In this document: positions 52,580-62,231 of the stretch, piece after piece
How the letters are laid out: every line of letters starts with the position of its first letter
Position numbering within the stretch: position 1 is the first letter of the stretch
Origin: G963663525 sp963663525
GTDB lineage: Bacteria; Myxococcota_A; SURF-8; G963663525
NCBI GenBank assembly: GCA_963663525.2
Contig: CAXXHC010000001.1
Span: forward strand, 1,302,001 to 1,366,000
Reading direction: 5' to 3'
DNA: 64,000 nucleotides
Translations under genes and position numbers: made by a program
The notes under the pieces: generated by a model
What the model was told of the DNA's origin: nothing
Seen by the model: only the letters and a program-made list of their open reading frames with translations
Database searches by the model: none

Positions 52580-52927
52580 ATGAGTCAAGCCGGACTGAAT
52601 GACCCCATGTGGTGTGAAACCTACCGACAACAGGAAAGCGACCGCCTGCAGCGACAGCAATTATCCCCTGAAAAATTCCTATTGGCTGAGGACGCCTTCC
52701 GTATCGCCGAGCACGCCATCGACGAACGTTTTGGCAAAAATAAGCCGAAAAAAGCCGTGCGCATGAAACACATCCTGCGGCTTTACGTGCTCGAGGAACG
52801 CTCGCTGGAAGAAATCGGCAACGAATTCGACCTTTCCCGCGAACGTGCGCGCCAGATCCTCTGCCAGGCCCGCCACATCGTGCGACGCACCATGCAACAT
52901 ATGGACGGTCTGGAGGTTTCGGCATGA
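52580..52927 (+). CDS. Sigma-70 region 4-like HTH protein
   Basis: The 115-residue protein ends with a sigma region 4-type HTH (IGNEFDLSRERARQILCQAR), preceded by LYVLEERSLEEIG. It lacks region 2, so it cannot replace a sigma factor. It opens the rightward phage-like operon and its stop overlaps the next gene (ATGA). Proteins of this kind act as late regulators in some phages. Confidence 0.75.
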   Translation: MSQAGLNDPMWCETYRQQESDRLQRQQLSPEKFLLAEDAFRIAEHAIDERFGKNKPKKAVRMKHILRLYVLEERSLEEIGNEFDLSRERARQILCQARHIVRRTMQHMDGLEVSA

Positions 52928-54078
52928 TACGAAAGACGAACAGAGGTTGCACCGCAACCAATACAATAGAATGTCTTTTAGAAACGTTTACACCCACACG
53001 CGAAACCGTCTCCTGCTCGGAGATCTCCTCCTGGCTCTCCTGCCGTAAAAAACACGAGTTCCGCTACGTCCAGCGCCTTGCGCCGATGGAAGACAGCGAG
53101 CCTTTGAACCTGGGTCGGGCTGTCCACGCCGCTCTGGAAAGCTGGTATTTGCGACGCGATAAACAATCCGCCCTCGATGCCGTGCGAGAGTCGTTGGATT
53201 GTTGTGCCTCCGGAGATGAACTGCTTCCCAAAGCGCTCGGCATGATCTCAGGCTACATCGAGTACTGGAAAGACCGCGAGACTTTCCAGGCTCTGCATGT
53301 GGAGCTTCCTTTTCGCGTTCCGCTGCGCACCCCGTCCGGTCGCGCCTCCCGCATTTACGATCTGGTGGGTCGGGTGGATGGCATCGTGCAAAAACCCGAC
53401 GGATCGATCTGGATTCTGGAGCACAAGACTCTGGGTCGAAAGGACAAGCACTATTTCGACAAGCTGGATGTGGACATTCAGGTGCGGGCGTATTGCTGGG
53501 CGGTGCAACGTTTCACCGGCCTGGATGTCAAAGGGGTCATCTATAATGTATTGCGCTCGAAACTTCCCGCACAACCTGAAGTCCTGAAAAGCGGTAAACT
53601 TTCCAAGCGAGCCAATATCGACACGACTTTCGAGATTTTTCAGCAAGCCATCAAGGACAACGGCTGCGATCCCGGCGACTATGTCGAGATTCTCGATCGT
53701 CTGAAAGCCGAAGGCAACACCTTCTTTATGCGCCGGGAGGTGGAGTTCACCTCCGGGGAGCTGGATTCCTTCTCCCTCGACCTCTACCGCATCACCCGCG
53801 ACATGCGACGCAGCAGCCGGGAAGAAAGCTATCGCAATCCCACCGCCTGCGGACAGTTCGGTCCTTGCTCTTTTCGAGATTTATGCATCGGCACGCTCCC
53901 CCAGGATGAAGTGTTCGAACATTATCGTGAACTTTCGACGAAACATCCCGAGCTTTCCGATGTGGATCTCGACGCGCTCAAACCCCTGAAAGGCCAGCCC
54001 TTAGACCACGAAAAACCCGAAATCTCCGATGATTTTTTGAATTCCCTGCTCGACGACGAGCCACCCCTTCTTTCCTGA
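52924..54078 (+). CDS. RecB-family PD-(D/E)XK nuclease with Fe-S-type Cys motif
   Basis: The 384-residue protein has the RecB/Cas4-type nuclease order: SCSEISSWLSCRKKHEFRYV near 30-49, LNLGRAVHAALE, catalytic Asp in VGRVDGIV (about 147), ILEHKT (about 162-167, Glu and Lys), DIQVRAYCWA (motif with Gln), and a C-terminal CGQFGPCSFRDLC cluster. The early Cys in SWLSCRKK plus the three late Cys could hold a 4Fe-4S cluster as in AddB and Cas4. It should resect DNA during phage recombination or replication. The start overlaps the preceding stop (ATGA). Confidence 0.88.
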   Translation: MIRKTNRGCTATNTIECLLETFTPTRETVSCSEISSWLSCRKKHEFRYVQRLAPMEDSEPLNLGRAVHAALESWYLRRDKQSALDAVRESLDCCASGDELLPKALGMISGYIEYWKDRETFQALHVELPFRVPLRTPSGRASRIYDLVGRVDGIVQKPDGSIWILEHKTLGRKDKHYFDKLDVDIQVRAYCWAVQRFTGLDVKGVIYNVLRSKLPAQPEVLKSGKLSKRANIDTTFEIFQQAIKDNGCDPGDYVEILDRLKAEGNTFFMRREVEFTSGELDSFSLDLYRITRDMRRSSREESYRNPTACGQFGPCSFRDLCIGTLPQDEVFEHYRELSTKHPELSDVDLDALKPLKGQPLDHEKPEISDDFLNSLLDDEPPLLS

Positions 54079-54091
54079 CAAGGAGAACATC

Positions 54092-54901
54092 ATGCCGAAA
54101 AAGACCCAAACCGAAGACACCGCCCTGTCCACCACGACCGACACCGCCATCGCGCTTCCCGATGACCTTCTGGGAGAATTGGCGGAACTCGGCGCTCTGG
54201 ATGCGTTGGACAAGGAAGACCGCCCTCTGCCGTTTTGGATTTTCAATGCCAAAATCAGGCTTGAAGACGGATCCTGGGTACCCAAGGACACGTTTTTCAA
54301 TACCGTGTCCGAGCTGTGCAAAGACGAAATCGATTGCGTACTGTTGCATCTGCGCAAAACCCGTCGCTACGCCGAGTACATCGAAGGGGTCGGCACTCAG
54401 GTCTACTGCCGTTCCGACGATCTTCTTGAAGGCATCACCGAAGACGGTGAAATCCGCTCCTGCGACAGCTGTCCCAACAAAAACTGGGGTGCCGGTCGTG
54501 GCCGTGATGCGGCTCCCAAATGCGGCATTGTGTACAACCTGATCGGCATCGATTTGGAGGATCAATCCCCCTTCATCGTGCGAGCCAAATCCACCTCCTT
54601 GAAACCGGTACAAAAATACATCGCCCGTCATTTTGCGAGAAAACTACGTCGCCCCGGTGGAGTCCTCGGAGATTATCCGCTGTTCGTCTACCAGACCCGA
54701 CTGTCGCTACGTATGCCCACCGACAACTACTCCGTCCTTTCGCTCGAAAAAATGGGGACTTGCACCCAGGACCAGGTGCGGGAATTCACCGAACTCTACA
54801 AATATTTCAAGGATTCGGCTCGGGTGCGCACAGACATCGAACCGGAGGATGCCGGGGATGAATCCCACGAGACCCACGACGCCGAGTTTCTGTCGGACTG
54901 A
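54092..54901 (+). CDS. Phage-type zinc-motif protein, 269 aa (possible ssDNA-binding)
   Basis: The protein has an acidic N-terminus and a C-x2-C-Px..W...C pattern (CDSCPNKNWG, then PKCGIVYNLIGIDLE). Similar sequences occur in phage recombination operons next to nucleases, where some are thought to bind single-stranded DNA. A beta-rich part (PFIVRAKSTSLKPVQKYI, then YPLFVYQTRLSLRM) would suit an OB fold. ATG 54092 follows AAGGAG. The assignment is by pattern and context only. Confidence 0.5.
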   Translation: MPKKTQTEDTALSTTTDTAIALPDDLLGELAELGALDALDKEDRPLPFWIFNAKIRLEDGSWVPKDTFFNTVSELCKDEIDCVLLHLRKTRRYAEYIEGVGTQVYCRSDDLLEGITEDGEIRSCDSCPNKNWGAGRGRDAAPKCGIVYNLIGIDLEDQSPFIVRAKSTSLKPVQKYIARHFARKLRRPGGVLGDYPLFVYQTRLSLRMPTDNYSVLSLEKMGTCTQDQVREFTELYKYFKDSARVRTDIEPEDAGDESHETHDAEFLSD

Positions 54902-54914
54902 GAAAGGAACCATC

Positions 54915-55460
54915 ATGAGAACCTTCATTTGTCCCGATATCAAAGTTAAACCTTGTCCCTGCTGCGGGAAAGAATCCTTGCTGTGGACCAGCTCCGCCGA
55001 CGTGGAAAGTTCCGACGGAGAATTCCCCGTACTGTTTTGGGTTCAGTGCTCCAACGAAGAGTGTGGCGTTCGCACCCTCGATTCCGCCTCCTATCAAGAC
55101 GCCATAGAAACCTGGGATCGACGACCCGATCGCCCAAAACCTGCGCCCGACAACTCGGCCTCCGCCCGAATGATGCAAGTGTCTTACGAAGCGTTTCAGT
55201 TGTTCAATCGCAAAAACGCCGATTACGGAAATTCGTTTTCCCGTTGCGGCATCGGCGGCGTGATGGTGCGCCTGATGGACAAGATCTCCCGGGCCATCGT
55301 GGTCAGCCGCCAGTCGATCCAGGTCCAATCGGAAACGTTGCGTGACACGCTGCTGGATCTTTCCAACTACGCCCTGATGGGCGTGATCCTCTTGGATACA
55401 GGAAAAACGCCGTCTCACGGCTCGTGTTCCCCCTCCCGTCACACCATGGAGAAAAACTGA
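54915..55460 (+). CDS. Lar-like zinc ribbon fused to DUF1599 (Nmad1) domain
   Basis: Residues 1-75 resemble Lar-type restriction-alleviation domains (KPCPCCGKESLLWT, then VQCSNEECGVRT and SYQDAIETWDRR). Residues about 95-165 match DUF1599, the nucleotide-modification-associated domain 1 (FNRKNADYGNSFSRCG, LMDKISRAIVV, TLRDTLLDLSNYALMG). ATG 54915 follows AAAGGAACC. The next gene begins in its stop codon (TGATG). Both halves suggest phage DNA protection or base modification; direct evidence is lacking. Confidence 0.75.
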   Translation: MRTFICPDIKVKPCPCCGKESLLWTSSADVESSDGEFPVLFWVQCSNEECGVRTLDSASYQDAIETWDRRPDRPKPAPDNSASARMMQVSYEAFQLFNRKNADYGNSFSRCGIGGVMVRLMDKISRAIVVSRQSIQVQSETLRDTLLDLSNYALMGVILLDTGKTPSHGSCSPSRHTMEKN

Positions 55461-57748
55461 TGCAGACGGCGAGTGAACATCTGGAAGGTGCGATCACCAT
55501 CCACAAGCAGACGCCCAAGCTGTGGTCCATCTGCAGCATCGGCGGTCGCAAGGCGGTGGGCGTACTCTCCCCCGGCATCCGCGAAGGCGATTATGTGCGT
55601 GCGCAGGGGAAAATGGAGCACCACCCCAACTTCGGCGAGCAGTTTCGCTTTCGTACCTGTGAAGCCATCCTGCCCTCCGGACTTTCCGGGGTGCAGCGTT
55701 ATCTCGACCGCCATTTCAAGCATGTAGGACCCAAAATCGCCGCTGACATCCTCACTACCTACGGGGAGACGTTTTTCGAGGTTCTGGAGTCCGATCCTGA
55801 CAACGTGGCCGAAAGCATCCGGGGGATTACCAGTGATCGAGCCCGAAAAATGCGGGACACCTGGTTGACCATCAAAAGGGACCACGAGGCCGATCTGTTT
55901 TTCTCCCTCTGCAACCTTACGCCGTCCATGATGCGGAGAGTGTATGCCGCTTTTATCAAAGATTTCGATACGTATGAAAAACTCAGCGACATTCCGGTGG
56001 AGGATCGTTTACGGGTCGTGGAAAAAATCCGGAAAAATCCCTACAGCTTGATCGAAAAAGTGGAAGGGATCGCTTTTGCCCGGTCCGACGCCATCGCCCG
56101 CAGCCTCTCCTTCGATTTCAACTCCCCTTTTCGCATCCGGGCCGGGATTTTCCACACGTTGATCGACGCCTCCCAATCCGGTGGTCACTGCCATCTGCCG
56201 GTACGGCAGCTGTGCAAAAAGGCCGCAGCCACATTGGGGGTCTCTTCCGAGCAGGCTTCGGAGCAACTCCAGACCTTAATCGATGAAAACAAGCTGATTC
56301 GTGAGAACGAGTGTGTGTTCCTGCCACGTCTGTACGAGATGGAATTGCGTGTTGCCAAGGGATTGAAAGCCATCGCTGCGGCCCCTCGGTTTCGTGTGAT
56401 GGCTCAGCTTACCGACGCCGACTGGAACTGGTTGGTGGAAAAGCAACGTCAGGCCATCGAGCACGCGATGAACCACAACATGCTGGTCATCACCGGTGGA
56501 CCGGGAACCGGCAAAACCAGCCTGCTGCAAAAACTTCTCTTAGCGTTAGGTGACGCCACGGTCGAACTCGCAGCACCCTCGGGAAAAGCCGCCAAACGCA
56601 TGTCCGAGCAGACCGGGCGACCGGCGAGAACCATTCACCGCTTGTTGGAATACCACCCGGAGATCGGCTTTCGCGTTCATGCGGAAAACCCCATCGATGC
56701 CGAGGTGGTGGTGATCGATGAGACCTCCATGGTTGATCTGTCCTTAATGGATGCCCTCGTCGATGCGGTGGATCCAAAAACAACCCAGCTGATTTTCGTC
56801 GGCGATGTGGATCAGCTTCCCAGCGTAGGTGCCGGTGCCGTTTTGAACGACATCATCGACTCCGGCATCTGTCCCGTGGTGCGATTGACGGAAATCCTGC
56901 GTCAAGATGAAGCCTCCTCCATCGTGACCAACGCCCATCGGGTCAACCAGGGACAGCCGTTACTCACCGACAACAAAAAGGATTTTTTCACCGCCTACGT
57001 GGAGGATCAGCAAGGCATCGTGGCGTTGATCAAGAAGATCCTGACCGTCATGCCGGAGAGACTCGGCCTCGACCCTCGCCAGGATTTTCAGATCCTCTGT
57101 CCGGCCCGAAAAGCCCTTGTCGGTGTGGAAAATCTTAACCAAGTCGCATCCCAACTGCTCAATCCCCATGGTCGCCCCATTCCCGGTTCCCGCATCAAAG
57201 TGGGCGACCGGGTGATTCAACGACGCAACAATTACCACCGCCGCCTATTTTCCGAAGCCATCTGGAAGACCCATCGCGAGCGCGTGATTCGTGAATCCGT
57301 AGGCGGCGACTCCATCGACGACCTGATGGACGCGTTTCATGGCAAAGAATCCCCTGCCCAACAGGGTGCGTTCAATGGCGACAGGGGAAAAATCATCGAG
57401 TTCGTGCGCCATCCGGACCTGGTGATCGTCCGCTTCGATGGAGATCGTGGATCCGACGGAACCGTTTCGGCCTACACGCCACTGGCCGTCGATGACGAGC
57501 TTCTTCTGTCCTGGGCCAGCACCATTCACCGCAGCCAGGGATCGGAGTATCCCGCCGTCATGATCCCCCTGCACGCGGCCCACTACGTGATGCTGCAACG
57601 CAACCTGTTCTACACCGCCATCACCCGGGCCAGTCGCGCCGTTTTCCTCGTCGGTTCGAAAAAAGCGGTCTCGCTCGCCATCCGCAACACCGACCAGGCC
57701 AGGCGTTTTACCCGTTTGTCCGCCCGGCTCCGAGAGACTGAAACATGA
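55460..57748 (+). CDS. recD2: RecD2-like SF1B DNA helicase
   Basis: The 762-residue protein has the RecD2 layout: N-terminal OB-like and helix-hairpin-helix region (LSGVQRYLDRHFKHVGPKIA, IRGITSDRARKM), then Walker A ITGGPGTGKTSLL (about 342-354), motif II VVIDETSMVDL, motif III VGDVDQLPSVGAGAVL, and motifs V-VI STIHRSQGSEYPAVMIPL and LFYTAITRASRAV. It should unwind DNA 5' to 3' during element replication or recombination. ATG 55460 shares bases with the preceding stop; the following primase gene overlaps its end by 4 bases. Confidence 0.9.
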   Translation: MQTASEHLEGAITIHKQTPKLWSICSIGGRKAVGVLSPGIREGDYVRAQGKMEHHPNFGEQFRFRTCEAILPSGLSGVQRYLDRHFKHVGPKIAADILTTYGETFFEVLESDPDNVAESIRGITSDRARKMRDTWLTIKRDHEADLFFSLCNLTPSMMRRVYAAFIKDFDTYEKLSDIPVEDRLRVVEKIRKNPYSLIEKVEGIAFARSDAIARSLSFDFNSPFRIRAGIFHTLIDASQSGGHCHLPVRQLCKKAAATLGVSSEQASEQLQTLIDENKLIRENECVFLPRLYEMELRVAKGLKAIAAAPRFRVMAQLTDADWNWLVEKQRQAIEHAMNHNMLVITGGPGTGKTSLLQKLLLALGDATVELAAPSGKAAKRMSEQTGRPARTIHRLLEYHPEIGFRVHAENPIDAEVVVIDETSMVDLSLMDALVDAVDPKTTQLIFVGDVDQLPSVGAGAVLNDIIDSGICPVVRLTEILRQDEASSIVTNAHRVNQGQPLLTDNKKDFFTAYVEDQQGIVALIKKILTVMPERLGLDPRQDFQILCPARKALVGVENLNQVASQLLNPHGRPIPGSRIKVGDRVIQRRNNYHRRLFSEAIWKTHRERVIRESVGGDSIDDLMDAFHGKESPAQQGAFNGDRGKIIEFVRHPDLVIVRFDGDRGSDGTVSAYTPLAVDDELLLSWASTIHRSQGSEYPAVMIPLHAAHYVMLQRNLFYTAITRASRAVFLVGSKKAVSLAIRNTDQARRFTRLSARLRETET

Positions 57749-60700
57749 GCCGTCGACCCGCCAATAAAAAGGGGCAGCCCCCGATTAACCGGAAAAAATA
57801 CTTGGCGTTGGCCCAGGATTTTCTCAAGGTTTTTTATCGAGGGCGCAGCGATGTCTTCGCCACCTGGTACCCACGAAAAGACGGCGGTTCGGGCTACGCC
57901 TTCAGTTGTCAGAACAAGTTCGACCTCAAGCGTTGCCCCTATTCGAGAAACTACCATGGACCGGAACGTGGATGTCGGGACTGCTCGAACCGCCAATACA
58001 AGGCCATCGGCGTCGAAGATGTGTTCAAACATTTCGAAGGAAAAACACCACTGGGGGTCTATCCCCTGGTTCCCGAAGTGGCAGTCAGTGGCGAAGATGG
58101 AAAGCAGACTCTGCTACACAACGCGACCTGGTTCGTCGCGTTCGACTTCGACGACCACGATGACGAGGGCCAGAAAGATCCCCACAAGGATGCCGGTCGC
58201 GATGTAGTGCAACTTCATGAAACCATGGAAACGCTTGAAATTCCACATCTTGTGGAAAGCTCCAAGTCGGCCAAGGGGTTTCATGTCTGGGTGTTTTTCC
58301 ATCATCCGATCCCCGCTTTTAAAGTTCGACGGGTGTTTCAAGCCGTGTTGGAGGAAGCACAACTCGTAGGTGAAGAGCATCAGCATCATTCCTCCTACGA
58401 TCGGATGTTTCCCCATCAGGATTCTTTGTCCGGTCCCGACGATCTCGGCAATCTGATCCTCGTTCCCCTCTCGGGACGGTTCACCAAACGTGGCGGTTCG
58501 AAATTCGTTGATCCCGAAAACGATCTCAAAGCCTACGATAAGAAAAAACAGGTGAAGCTGGTCCACCAATTGGCGGCACAGATGGAAAATGGCGGCGACC
58601 TGATCTGCCCCGAATCCAAACTTGATGAACTGGCGGAAGACTGGAAAATCGATCTGTCTAGGAAACCAAGTCGATCGTCATCCAAGTCGCAAGCAGGACT
58701 GCCACCCGGCGTCGATCCTTCCACCTTGCCTATCGAGAACTACGGCATAAACCCGGATGGAGGACTGCTCCAGGGAGTCGGCCAGGTCGTCGAAAACTGC
58801 AAATTCCTCCGCTGGTGTGGAGAACACCCAACGAGCGTCACCGAACCGTTATGGAAAGACATGATCAGCAACTTCTGCCGTTTCGAAGGTGGAAACACGC
58901 TGATTCATGACTACTCCTCCAAAGATCCCGCTCGCTACGACGCTGCCGACACCGACAAAAAGATCGAGCACCTGAAAGAATCATCCGGACCCATCACCTG
59001 CCAGCAGATCATCGCCGACGGTTCCACCGTCTGTCCCAAGGGCGGTTGCGGTAAACATATCATCGCACCGGTCTCCTTCGCCAGACGGGAATTGACCGCT
59101 CCCAAGAAAGCGGACGATCTTTTGGCTGCCATTCCCAAGGACGGGGATCTGGCCGATAAAACCAAAGCACTGTTTCAGTTTTACGACCACCTGGCCACCA
59201 TGTTGGAAGGCGAACGCCGGATCTATTACGAGGAACTTCGCACACGTCACGGCATTCCCATCGGTGATTCCAAGAAAAGCGTGCAGACCCTCGTTCGGCG
59301 AAAAAGCAAACCCCATCAAACACCGGCCATTCGCGACGTGTTCCACGGAGAGATTTTCGAGGACGCCTATGAGCGCCTCTACTATTTAGACAGCGACCAT
59401 CTCAACGAAAACGGCGAAGTGGAACGGAGGGTCATCTCCTCTTTCATCGTCAAACCCAAGCAACGCATCCGTCTCGCCCACAGCGGGGAGTTCGAACAGA
59501 GCGATGAAATCATCCTCGCCGATCTCCATACCCGCAAAGGACGGATTTTTCCCGACCAGCGTTTCAGCCGCTCCGCCTTTACCACCAAGCAGAGTTTTAT
59601 TCGAGCACTGCCATCCTACGACTGCCAATGGTCGGGCAGCGACAACAACATCCAGGGACTCTTGCGCCTGATCAGCGAAGTGGACCTTCCCGAAATGCGC
59701 GGAACCACCGTGCTGGGATATCTCCATGATGGCAAAAAAGATCTCTGGGCCGTGGCCGATGGTGTGTTGAGCGACCAAGGAAAGGTCGAAGATTCCGACA
59801 TTGTCTTCGTGGATGACCACAATCCCCTGCCTCGAAAGGTTCAATACAATTATATACCGGATGGTGATACCAAAGAACTCACCCGCCAGGTCTATGAGCT
59901 GCTTCCCAAGGTCAACGAGCTCCCCGTCCTGCTGCCGACCATCGGCTGGTTTTTCGCTACAGTGATGAAAGCACGGTTTCGCAGGCAACGCATCATCGAC
60001 CGTTTCCCCATCTTGTTTTTGTGGGGCACTCAGGGGTCAACTAAAACATCTTTACTATCCAACATCTTCTGGCCCTTGTTCGGTATCGACGGCGCGGAAC
60101 CGTTTTCCGCCACCCAGACGGATTTTTCCTTCTTGCGCCTGCTGTCCGCCACCAACGGGATCCCTGTCTTTGTCGATGAATTCAAGCCTCACGATATGCC
60201 GAAGTTTCGGCTGGATTCGGTTCTACGACTGATGCGACGGATCTACTCCGGTGAGGAAGAAACGCGTGGAAATGCCAATAAATCAATCACCAGCTACCAT
60301 CTCCAAGCGCCACTCGTCATGGCCGGTGAAACTCGTCCCAACGTCCCGGCGATCCTTGAACGTATTCTCTCGGTCAATCCCAATAAAAATACCATCAAGG
60401 ACCATCCTGAATGCACGGTCGCGTACAACAAACTACGTTCCCTGAAACTCAACGGATTTACTCCTTCTTACATCGCCTGGAGCCTGTCGGTGGATCCCAT
60501 GCAGGTTTGGAGTAATGCGGAAAAACGAGCAACGAGTGCAGTGAACGCTGTCAAGGGTACGCGAGATGTCCCTGTGAGACTCGTGGAGAACCTTTCCATC
60601 ATGATGGCGGGGTTGGAGTTGTATGAAGCCTACGGGGAGCATATCGGGATTTCCAAGGATGAACTTGGGTTTGGTGAAGAAGATGTCCACCAGGCCGTGG

Positions 60701-61194
60701 CCCACATGCTGGACGACCTTTTGGAAGGTGAATCCGGAGTCAAAAGCGGTCTGGATCAATTCATTGAAATGCTCTCCGTCCTGGCTCGCACCGGTCAGAT
60801 CAAGGAAGGCATTCATTACGCCTACCGGGATACGGCTCCCGACAAGATTTACATCCACTTTCGTTCCTGCCATTCCGCCTTTCTCGAACACGTTCGACGC
60901 ACCGGCTACGACGGCGAAGTCCTCGATCACAACGCCATCCGCAGGCAAATGCGGGAGTCTTTCCAGCGCGGTGGGTACGTGACGGACATTCTGAAGGTTG
61001 TCAAAGTTCGCGGCAAAACGTCCAAAATGGTCGAGCTGAACATGGACGCGCTCTGCGATTCACTCGATTTCGACGCATTTCCCATGCGTGATCCCGATTA
61101 CCAGGGTGGGTGTCCCTTCAATCCCGACGACTACGAACGCGAATACGACTCGGAATTTTTGCATCAGGAGAATGACGATGAACCACCGTTCTAA
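57745..61194 (+). CDS. Archaeo-eukaryotic primase-helicase fusion (TOTE-type AEP)
   Basis: The 1149-residue protein starts with a primase module of the TOTE-conflict AEP kind: Cys-rich zinc region (CQNKFDLKRCPYSR, CRDCSNRQYKAIG), catalytic FDFDDHD (about 133-139), SSKSAKGFHVWVFFHHP (about 171-187) and GNLILVPLSGR. A middle DUF-like region follows, then an SF3/DnaB-like ATPase with FLWGTQGSTKTSLLSNI (Walker A about 760-768) and VFVDEFKP (about 809). It should prime and unwind at the element's origin, which lies directly downstream. The gene is intact. Confidence 0.85.
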   Translation: MSRRPANKKGQPPINRKKYLALAQDFLKVFYRGRSDVFATWYPRKDGGSGYAFSCQNKFDLKRCPYSRNYHGPERGCRDCSNRQYKAIGVEDVFKHFEGKTPLGVYPLVPEVAVSGEDGKQTLLHNATWFVAFDFDDHDDEGQKDPHKDAGRDVVQLHETMETLEIPHLVESSKSAKGFHVWVFFHHPIPAFKVRRVFQAVLEEAQLVGEEHQHHSSYDRMFPHQDSLSGPDDLGNLILVPLSGRFTKRGGSKFVDPENDLKAYDKKKQVKLVHQLAAQMENGGDLICPESKLDELAEDWKIDLSRKPSRSSSKSQAGLPPGVDPSTLPIENYGINPDGGLLQGVGQVVENCKFLRWCGEHPTSVTEPLWKDMISNFCRFEGGNTLIHDYSSKDPARYDAADTDKKIEHLKESSGPITCQQIIADGSTVCPKGGCGKHIIAPVSFARRELTAPKKADDLLAAIPKDGDLADKTKALFQFYDHLATMLEGERRIYYEELRTRHGIPIGDSKKSVQTLVRRKSKPHQTPAIRDVFHGEIFEDAYERLYYLDSDHLNENGEVERRVISSFIVKPKQRIRLAHSGEFEQSDEIILADLHTRKGRIFPDQRFSRSAFTTKQSFIRALPSYDCQWSGSDNNIQGLLRLISEVDLPEMRGTTVLGYLHDGKKDLWAVADGVLSDQGKVEDSDIVFVDDHNPLPRKVQYNYIPDGDTKELTRQVYELLPKVNELPVLLPTIGWFFATVMKARFRRQRIIDRFPILFLWGTQGSTKTSLLSNIFWPLFGIDGAEPFSATQTDFSFLRLLSATNGIPVFVDEFKPHDMPKFRLDSVLRLMRRIYSGEEETRGNANKSITSYHLQAPLVMAGETRPNVPAILERILSVNPNKNTIKDHPECTVAYNKLRSLKLNGFTPSYIAWSLSVDPMQVWSNAEKRATSAVNAVKGTRDVPVRLVENLSIMMAGLELYEAYGEHIGISKDELGFGEEDVHQAVAHMLDDLLEGESGVKSGLDQFIEMLSVLARTGQIKEGIHYAYRDTAPDKIYIHFRSCHSAFLEHVRRTGYDGEVLDHNAIRRQMRESFQRGGYVTDILKVVKVRGKTSKMVELNMDALCDSLDFDAFPMRDPDYQGGCPFNPDDYEREYDSEFLHQENDDEPPF

Positions 61195-61586
61195 ATTTCC
61201 AGAAGCCGTTCAGAGCCCAAATCCGGTGGAAAGTTACCAAAAAATGGTAACCGGTAACCAAAATGACCTGGGAATTGGTAACCGATATTTTCCAAGGAAT
61301 ACCAAAGACTTGCCCCTTCAGCCCACCCCCCGGTTACCAAAGTTACCTTTTTATTTAGGTAGGAAATATATTTATATTTTATTTTTATATATATACACGC
61401 GTATACGCGAGGCGTTTTTTTCTTTCTCACGAGCTCTCAACACCCAAAAACAAAAAGGTAACCAGGTAACCGGGGCTTTTTTAGAAGCTAACCTGTTGTT
61501 TTCAAAGGTTTTTCTCGGTTACCTAAAAATCTTGGTAAAGGTAACCAAAAAGGTAACCGGCCCCAAGGGGGATCTGGAGGTGGCTC
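61195..61586. other. Probable replication origin: GGTAACC iterons, AT-rich core and palindrome
   Basis: Nine perfect GGTAACC/GGTTACC heptamers start at 61246, 61253, 61277, 61332, 61457, 61465, 61517, 61540 and 61552; AGTTACC variants lie at 61232 and 61341. Between 61348 and 61396 is an AT-rich stretch suited to unwinding, followed by the palindrome CGCGTATACGCG (61398-61409). The heptamers fall in different reading frames of the one open frame here, so they are conserved as DNA. The primase-helicase gene ends 1 base upstream. This is the classical iteron plus unwinding-element layout. Confidence 0.75.
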
Positions 61587-62231
61587 ATGTCTGAGTTTGA
61601 CCACCTCTGGAAGATCACCATGGTCGAAATCGCCAAACACGCCCCAACACCCCAGGCGATGGAATGGATCTCCCGACCCGATTCGGGGTTCGAAGATGCC
61701 CTGGCCGATGTTCTGGAAAAACTACATGCCTTTCGTGCCAAGGGAGATGTGGCGGCATATAAAAAAGCCCTTCGGGTCTACTACAAACTCCATCTTGAAT
61801 CTTTCAAGCACTACAGCGAGGAACATGCCCTCCCACAACCAAGTGATTCCTCTCGACTTCGAGAACTGACCCCAGAGGAGATCGAACGATTCCGTAGCGA
61901 AGGAAACGATTGGGAGATTTGCACACCCGCCGGGACGTTTTTCATGGTGGCGGAAAAGACCGGGTGGTCCGACCGGGTGGAATTTACCCCGGAAACGATG
62001 AACGACATCATCCGCATCCTGATCGCCTTTCCCGGCAGCACTGTTTCCAACATCTGCAAACTGGAACCTTGGGAACGAAATGCCATGTCAAAAGCTGTGG
62101 GGAGGTCCGTTCCCAGACCCAACCAACCTCAAAGCCAGATTCACAACCCGGTTTCCACGCCAATGCCCACCAGGGAGTTTCAGGAAACCTTCAACTTCAC
62201 AGGTACGACCGGAAAGGACACACCATCATGA
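61587..62231 (+). CDS. Hypothetical phage-like protein, 214 aa
   Basis: ATG 61587 follows GGAGGTGGC. The protein is soluble and helical in its first 80 residues (FEDALADVLEKLHAFRAKGD) with a second part (WEICTPAGTFFMVAEKTGW, then FTPETMNDIIRILIAFPG) and a disordered Pro/Gln-rich tail. I recognise no family. Its stop overlaps the endonuclease gene start (ATGA), so it belongs to the replication operon. Confidence 0.6.
   Translation: MSEFDHLWKITMVEIAKHAPTPQAMEWISRPDSGFEDALADVLEKLHAFRAKGDVAAYKKALRVYYKLHLESFKHYSEEHALPQPSDSSRLRELTPEEIERFRSEGNDWEICTPAGTFFMVAEKTGWSDRVEFTPETMNDIIRILIAFPGSTVSNICKLEPWERNAMSKAVGRSVPRPNQPQSQIHNPVSTPMPTREFQETFNFTGTTGKDTPS

Noticed and set aside
61088..61594. Rightward open frame of 168 codons over the origin region
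   Set aside because: It starts inside the primase gene, crosses the AT-rich stretch, and the GGTAACC heptamers fall in several frames. It looks like a chance open frame over an origin, though a short peptide cannot be excluded.
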